Shown here piece by piece: positions 61,120-64,000 of a stretch of DNA of 64,000 bases. Made by a program: the position numbers and the translations under genes. Under the pieces are notes generated by a model. That model had not been told where the DNA came from. It saw only the letters and a program-made list of their open reading frames with translations, and made no database searches. The DNA is from Methylocaldum sp002005105 (lineage in GTDB: Bacteria > Pseudomonadota > Gammaproteobacteria > Methylococcales > Methylococcaceae), in assembly GCF_051027545.1 (NCBI RefSeq), contig NZ_CP194902.1, forward strand, positions 2,542,001 through 2,606,000, read 5' to 3'. How positions within the stretch are numbered: position 1 is the stretch's first letter; the number at the start of each line of letters is the position of its first letter.

Positions 61120-62472
61120 TCAATTTCCCGCCACCGTCATCTTATCGAGCAAAATGGACCCGGTTCGGGTATTGCCCCGCAGGTCTACATCGTTTCCGAC
61201 GGCCTGTAGATTCATGAACATATCTTTCAGGTTGCCCGCGATGGTGATTTCCTCCACGGGGAACTGGATCTCGCCGTTCTCCACCCAAAATCCGGATGCG
61301 CCGCGGGAATAATCGCCGGTGACCGGGTTGACGCCCTGGCCCATCAGTTCGGTGACGAGAAGTCCCGTATTCATGCGTTTCAGCAAGCCCTTCAAATCGA
61401 GTTCGCCGGGGTCGATGACGAGATTGTGCACGCCGCCGGCATTGCCGGTGGTTTTCATGCCGAGCTTGCGGGCCGAGTATGTGCTCAACACGTAGGATTC
61501 GAGTATGCCGTCCTTGACGATGTGGTGAGGTCGGGTCCGAACGCCCTCGGCGTCGTAGGGTGCGCTGCCCAAGGCCTTCTTGAGGTGCGGTTCCTCGTGA
61601 ATCCGTACGAAGGCCGGGAAGATCTGCTTTCCCAGATGGTCGAGCAGGAACGACGACTTCCGATAGAGATTGCCGCCGCGGATGGCGCCGATGAGATGGC
61701 CCAGCAGGCTGGACGCGATATCCGCCGCGAAGATCACCGGGCATTGCCGAGTGCTCAGCGAACGGGCGCCGAGCCGCTTTACCGTGCGCTCGGCGGCCTT
61801 TCGGCCCACCAGCTCGGCCGCTTCCATGTCTCGGGCGTCTCGCGCCACGGTCCACCAGTCGTCCCGCTGCATGCTGTCGCCCCGCTGGCCGATGACCGAA
61901 CAGCTCAGGCTGTGGCGGCTGGACGCATAGCCGTGCAGGAATCCCAGCGAGTTGCCCAGGACTCGTAACCCTTGGAAGGTGTTGAGGCTCGCGCCCTCGG
62001 AATTGACGATTTCGGGATGAAACCGGCGTGCGGCATTTTCGCAGCCTATTGCCAGGTTTATAGCGGTTTCCGCGTCCAGGTCCCAAGGATGATAAACGTC
62101 GAGATCGGGGAACTCGGTAGCCAGCATGTCCCGGTCGGGCAATCCGGCATATTCGTCTTCAGCCGCATATTGAGCGATCCGGCAGGCGGCTTCTACGGTT
62201 TCCCGCATCGCCGTTGCGCTGAGGTCGGTGGTGCTGGCCGAACCCTTGCGCTGGCCCACGTAGACCGTGACGCCGAGTCCCCGGCTGCGATGATGTTCGA
62301 TGGTTTCGACCTCGCCCATCCGCGCGGTGACGGAAAGGCCGTGCTCCAGACTGACGCCGGCCTCCGCCGAGGTGGCGCCTTGCCGCCGGGCTTCGGCCAG
62401 GCAATCCGCCACCAGGGATTTCAATTGTTCGAGTTGTTTTGCTTCACGTGCGAAAGTCGTGGGTTCCTGCAC
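61120..62472 (-). CDS. pmbA: Metalloprotease PmbA (TldE)
   Basis: The 450-residue TldE-type subunit, which lacks the metal motif of TldD and pairs with it in a heterodimeric protease cage that degrades unfolded peptides and matures microcin B17. It shows ETIEHHRSRGLGVTVYVGQR, PVIFAADIASSLLGHLIGAI and the C-terminal GNTRTGSILLDKMTVAGN. It lies 58 bases downstream of tldD in the same direction. Confidence 0.95.
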   Translation of the reverse strand: MQEPTTFAREAKQLEQLKSLVADCLAEARRQGATSAEAGVSLEHGLSVTARMGEVETIEHHRSRGLGVTVYVGQRKGSASTTDLSATAMRETVEAACRIAQYAAEDEYAGLPDRDMLATEFPDLDVYHPWDLDAETAINLAIGCENAARRFHPEIVNSEGASLNTFQGLRVLGNSLGFLHGYASSRHSLSCSVIGQRGDSMQRDDWWTVARDARDMEAAELVGRKAAERTVKRLGARSLSTRQCPVIFAADIASSLLGHLIGAIRGGNLYRKSSFLLDHLGKQIFPAFVRIHEEPHLKKALGSAPYDAEGVRTRPHHIVKDGILESYVLSTYSARKLGMKTTGNAGGVHNLVIDPGELDLKGLLKRMNTGLLVTELMGQGVNPVTGDYSRGASGFWVENGEIQFPVEEITIAGNLKDMFMNLQAVGNDVDLRGNTRTGSILLDKMTVAGN

Positions 62473-62530
62473 GGATGGCTCCTTCTAATCGTTAAATCGT
62501 TCGGATATAGGAACGGGTGGGGCGCTGGTC

Positions 62531-63976
62531 TTAAACCCGAGTACCGCCCACGGTCAGCCCGTCCACCCGCAAGGTCGGCTGGCCGACGCCCACGGGTACG
62601 CTCTGGCCGTCCTTTCCGCAGGTGCCGACGCCGGTATCGAGCTGCAAATCGTTGCCGACCATGCTGACGCGGGTCAGCACGTCCGGGCCGTTGCCGATCA
62701 GGGTCGCGCCTTTGACCGGCCGGGTGATTTTCCCGTCTTCGATCAAATAGGCTTCGCTGGCGGAGAACACGAATTTGCCCGAGGTGATGTCGACCTGGCC
62801 GCCGCCGAAGTTCTTGGCGAACAGCCCTTTTTTCACCGAACCGATGATTTCCTGCGGGTCGTGAGGTCCCGCCAGCATGTACGTGTTGGTCATGCGGGGC
62901 ATGGGCAGGTGGGCATAGGATTCGCGGCGGCCGTTGCCGGTCGGCGATACGCCCATGAGCCGGGCGTTGAGCTTGTCCTGCATGTAGCCCTTGAGAATGC
63001 CGTTTTCGATCAAAACCGTGCATTCCGTCGGCGTGCCTTCGTCGTCGATATTGAGCGAACCGCGCCGGCCGGGCAGGGTGCCGTCGTCGACTACCGTACA
63101 GAGCGGCGAAGCCACGCGTTCGCCGATTCGCCCGGCGAAGGCCGAAGTGCCTTTGCGGTTGAAATCGCCTTCGAGTCCATGGCCTATCGCTTCGTGCAAC
63201 AAAACGCCCGGCCAGCCGGGTCCCAAGACCACGGTCATGGTTCCCGCGGGAGCTTCGACCGCTTCCAGATTCACCAGGGCCTGGCGCACGGCTTCCCGTG
63301 CGTATTCGATGGCCCGGTCTTCTTCCAAAAAGAAGCGGTAATCCGCGCGGCCGCCGCCGCCGCAGCTGCCTTGTTCGCGGCGCCCGTTTTCCTGGACGAT
63401 CACGCTGACGTTGAGCCGCACAAGCGGACGCACGTCGCCATGGAGCGCTCCGTCCTGGCCGATCACCAGAACGACTTCGTGGCTGCCGGCAAGGTTCACC
63501 ATGACCTGTTCGACGCGCGGATCGAGTCTCCGGCATTCCTCGTCCAGACGTTTGAGGAGGGCGATTTTCTCTTCTTCGGGCAACGATTGCAGCGGATCGA
63601 TCGGCAGATAAAGCTGTGGCGGGCGGTATAGTCCGGAGACTTCCCGTTTGCCCTGTGCTCCCTCTCGAGCGATGGCTCGCGCGTTCTTGGCGGCTTCGAG
63701 CAGGGTCGGCAGCGTAATTTCGTCGCTGTAGGCGAATCCGGTCTTTTCGCCGGAAACGGCGCGTACCCCGGCGCCTTGTTCTATGCTGTGGCTGCCTTCC
63801 TTCACGATGCCGTCTTCCAGCATCCAGGACTCGAACCGGGTGGATTGCAGATAGACGTCGGCGGCATCCACCGACGCGCTCAAGAGCTGTCCCATGACGC
63901 GGTCGATGTCGCCGCCTATGAGTCCAGCCGGCTCCAGCAGGGTTTGCCGGGCGATTACAAGAGGATCATGACTCAT
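62531..63976 (-). CDS. tldD: Metalloprotease TldD
   Basis: The catalytic subunit of the TldD-TldE protease. The 481-residue protein has the zinc motif HExxxH (H261, E262 and H266 in LLHEAIGHGLEGD), the GSCGGGGRADYRFF segment and a conserved C-terminus (VGTCGKDGQSVPVGVGQPTL). It is 24 bases inside the window end. The pair could also take part in PqqA proteolysis, since TldD/E relatives can process RiPP precursors; that is inference. Confidence 0.96.
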   Translation of the reverse strand: MSHDPLVIARQTLLEPAGLIGGDIDRVMGQLLSASVDAADVYLQSTRFESWMLEDGIVKEGSHSIEQGAGVRAVSGEKTGFAYSDEITLPTLLEAAKNARAIAREGAQGKREVSGLYRPPQLYLPIDPLQSLPEEEKIALLKRLDEECRRLDPRVEQVMVNLAGSHEVVLVIGQDGALHGDVRPLVRLNVSVIVQENGRREQGSCGGGGRADYRFFLEEDRAIEYAREAVRQALVNLEAVEAPAGTMTVVLGPGWPGVLLHEAIGHGLEGDFNRKGTSAFAGRIGERVASPLCTVVDDGTLPGRRGSLNIDDEGTPTECTVLIENGILKGYMQDKLNARLMGVSPTGNGRRESYAHLPMPRMTNTYMLAGPHDPQEIIGSVKKGLFAKNFGGGQVDITSGKFVFSASEAYLIEDGKITRPVKGATLIGNGPDVLTRVSMVGNDLQLDTGVGTCGKDGQSVPVGVGQPTLRVDGLTVGGTRV

Positions 63977-64000
63977 GATGAGGTGTGAGAATTAAGCTGA

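Overview
The window (about 57% G+C by eye) looks like a chromosomal segment of a gammaproteobacterial methylotroph, most likely a methanotroph of the Methylococcaceae (Methylococcus/Methylocaldum type). The evidence is a complete pqqABCDE operon (PQQ is the cofactor of methanol dehydrogenase), a serine-cycle module of malyl-CoA lyase plus malate thiokinase (mcl-mtkA-mtkB), and gammaproteobacterial housekeeping genes (ispH, rraA, trhP, rlmD, gshA of the E. coli class, tldD/pmbA). Genus assignment is inference. No rRNA, tRNA, CRISPR or prophage genes were found.

Layout. 1-3.0 kb: the 3' end of a sensor kinase and an HDOD/receiver/GGDEF protein. 3.2-13.8 kb: housekeeping genes (ispH, ATR, rraA, trhP, cysM-rlmD-L,D-transpeptidase, dtd-rhodanese), then the mcl-mtkA-mtkB module. 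14.2-18.3 kb: a coiled-coil beta-barrel protein, pip-ubiX and two unknown envelope proteins. 18.3-22.4 kb: pqqABCDE with a terminator-like hairpin after pqqA, then moeB. 22.5-27.7 kb: a TetR regulator, a DUF2782 protein, gshA, a MITE-like element, icd and a small periplasmic protein. 27.9-34.2 kb: a 1237-residue fused iron-sulfur flavoprotein, a membrane-anchored MutS-like ATPase and gloB. 34.3-37.6 kb: two lipoproteins, a MobA-FdhD fusion and a PilZ protein. 37.6-41.1 kb: an SOS mutagenesis cassette (lexA-imuA-imuB) with an array of five adjacent hairpins between imuA and imuB. 41-45 kb: a di-haem peroxidase-like cytochrome, fabI and an intact IS5-family insertion. 45-52.2 kb: an oligopeptide-type ABC transporter operon containing a hicBA toxin-antitoxin pair translationally coupled to the ATPase gene. 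52.3-61.1 kb: a haem-binding-type exported protein with a possible sigma-54 promoter, an orphan substrate-binding protein and a surface-polysaccharide cluster. 61.1-64 kb: pmbA and tldD.

How the genes fit together: PQQ synthesis, serine-cycle enzymes, ATP:cobalamin adenosyltransferase and a formate dehydrogenase accessory (FdhD) fused to a molybdenum cofactor enzyme (MobA) all suit C1 metabolism. TldD/PmbA-type proteases are also candidates for PqqA processing, although they lie far from pqq.

Intergenic space is seeded with at least three families of dispersed palindromic repeats. One copy supplies the stop codon of a HicB-like gene, one abuts the IS5 copy, and several lie between imuA and imuB. 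The least explained items are the five-hairpin array at 39601-39737, the hicBA insertion in the transporter operon, the NfnAB-like single-chain flavoprotein, and the paired inverted sites with a sigma-54-like promoter upstream of the haem-binding-type gene.
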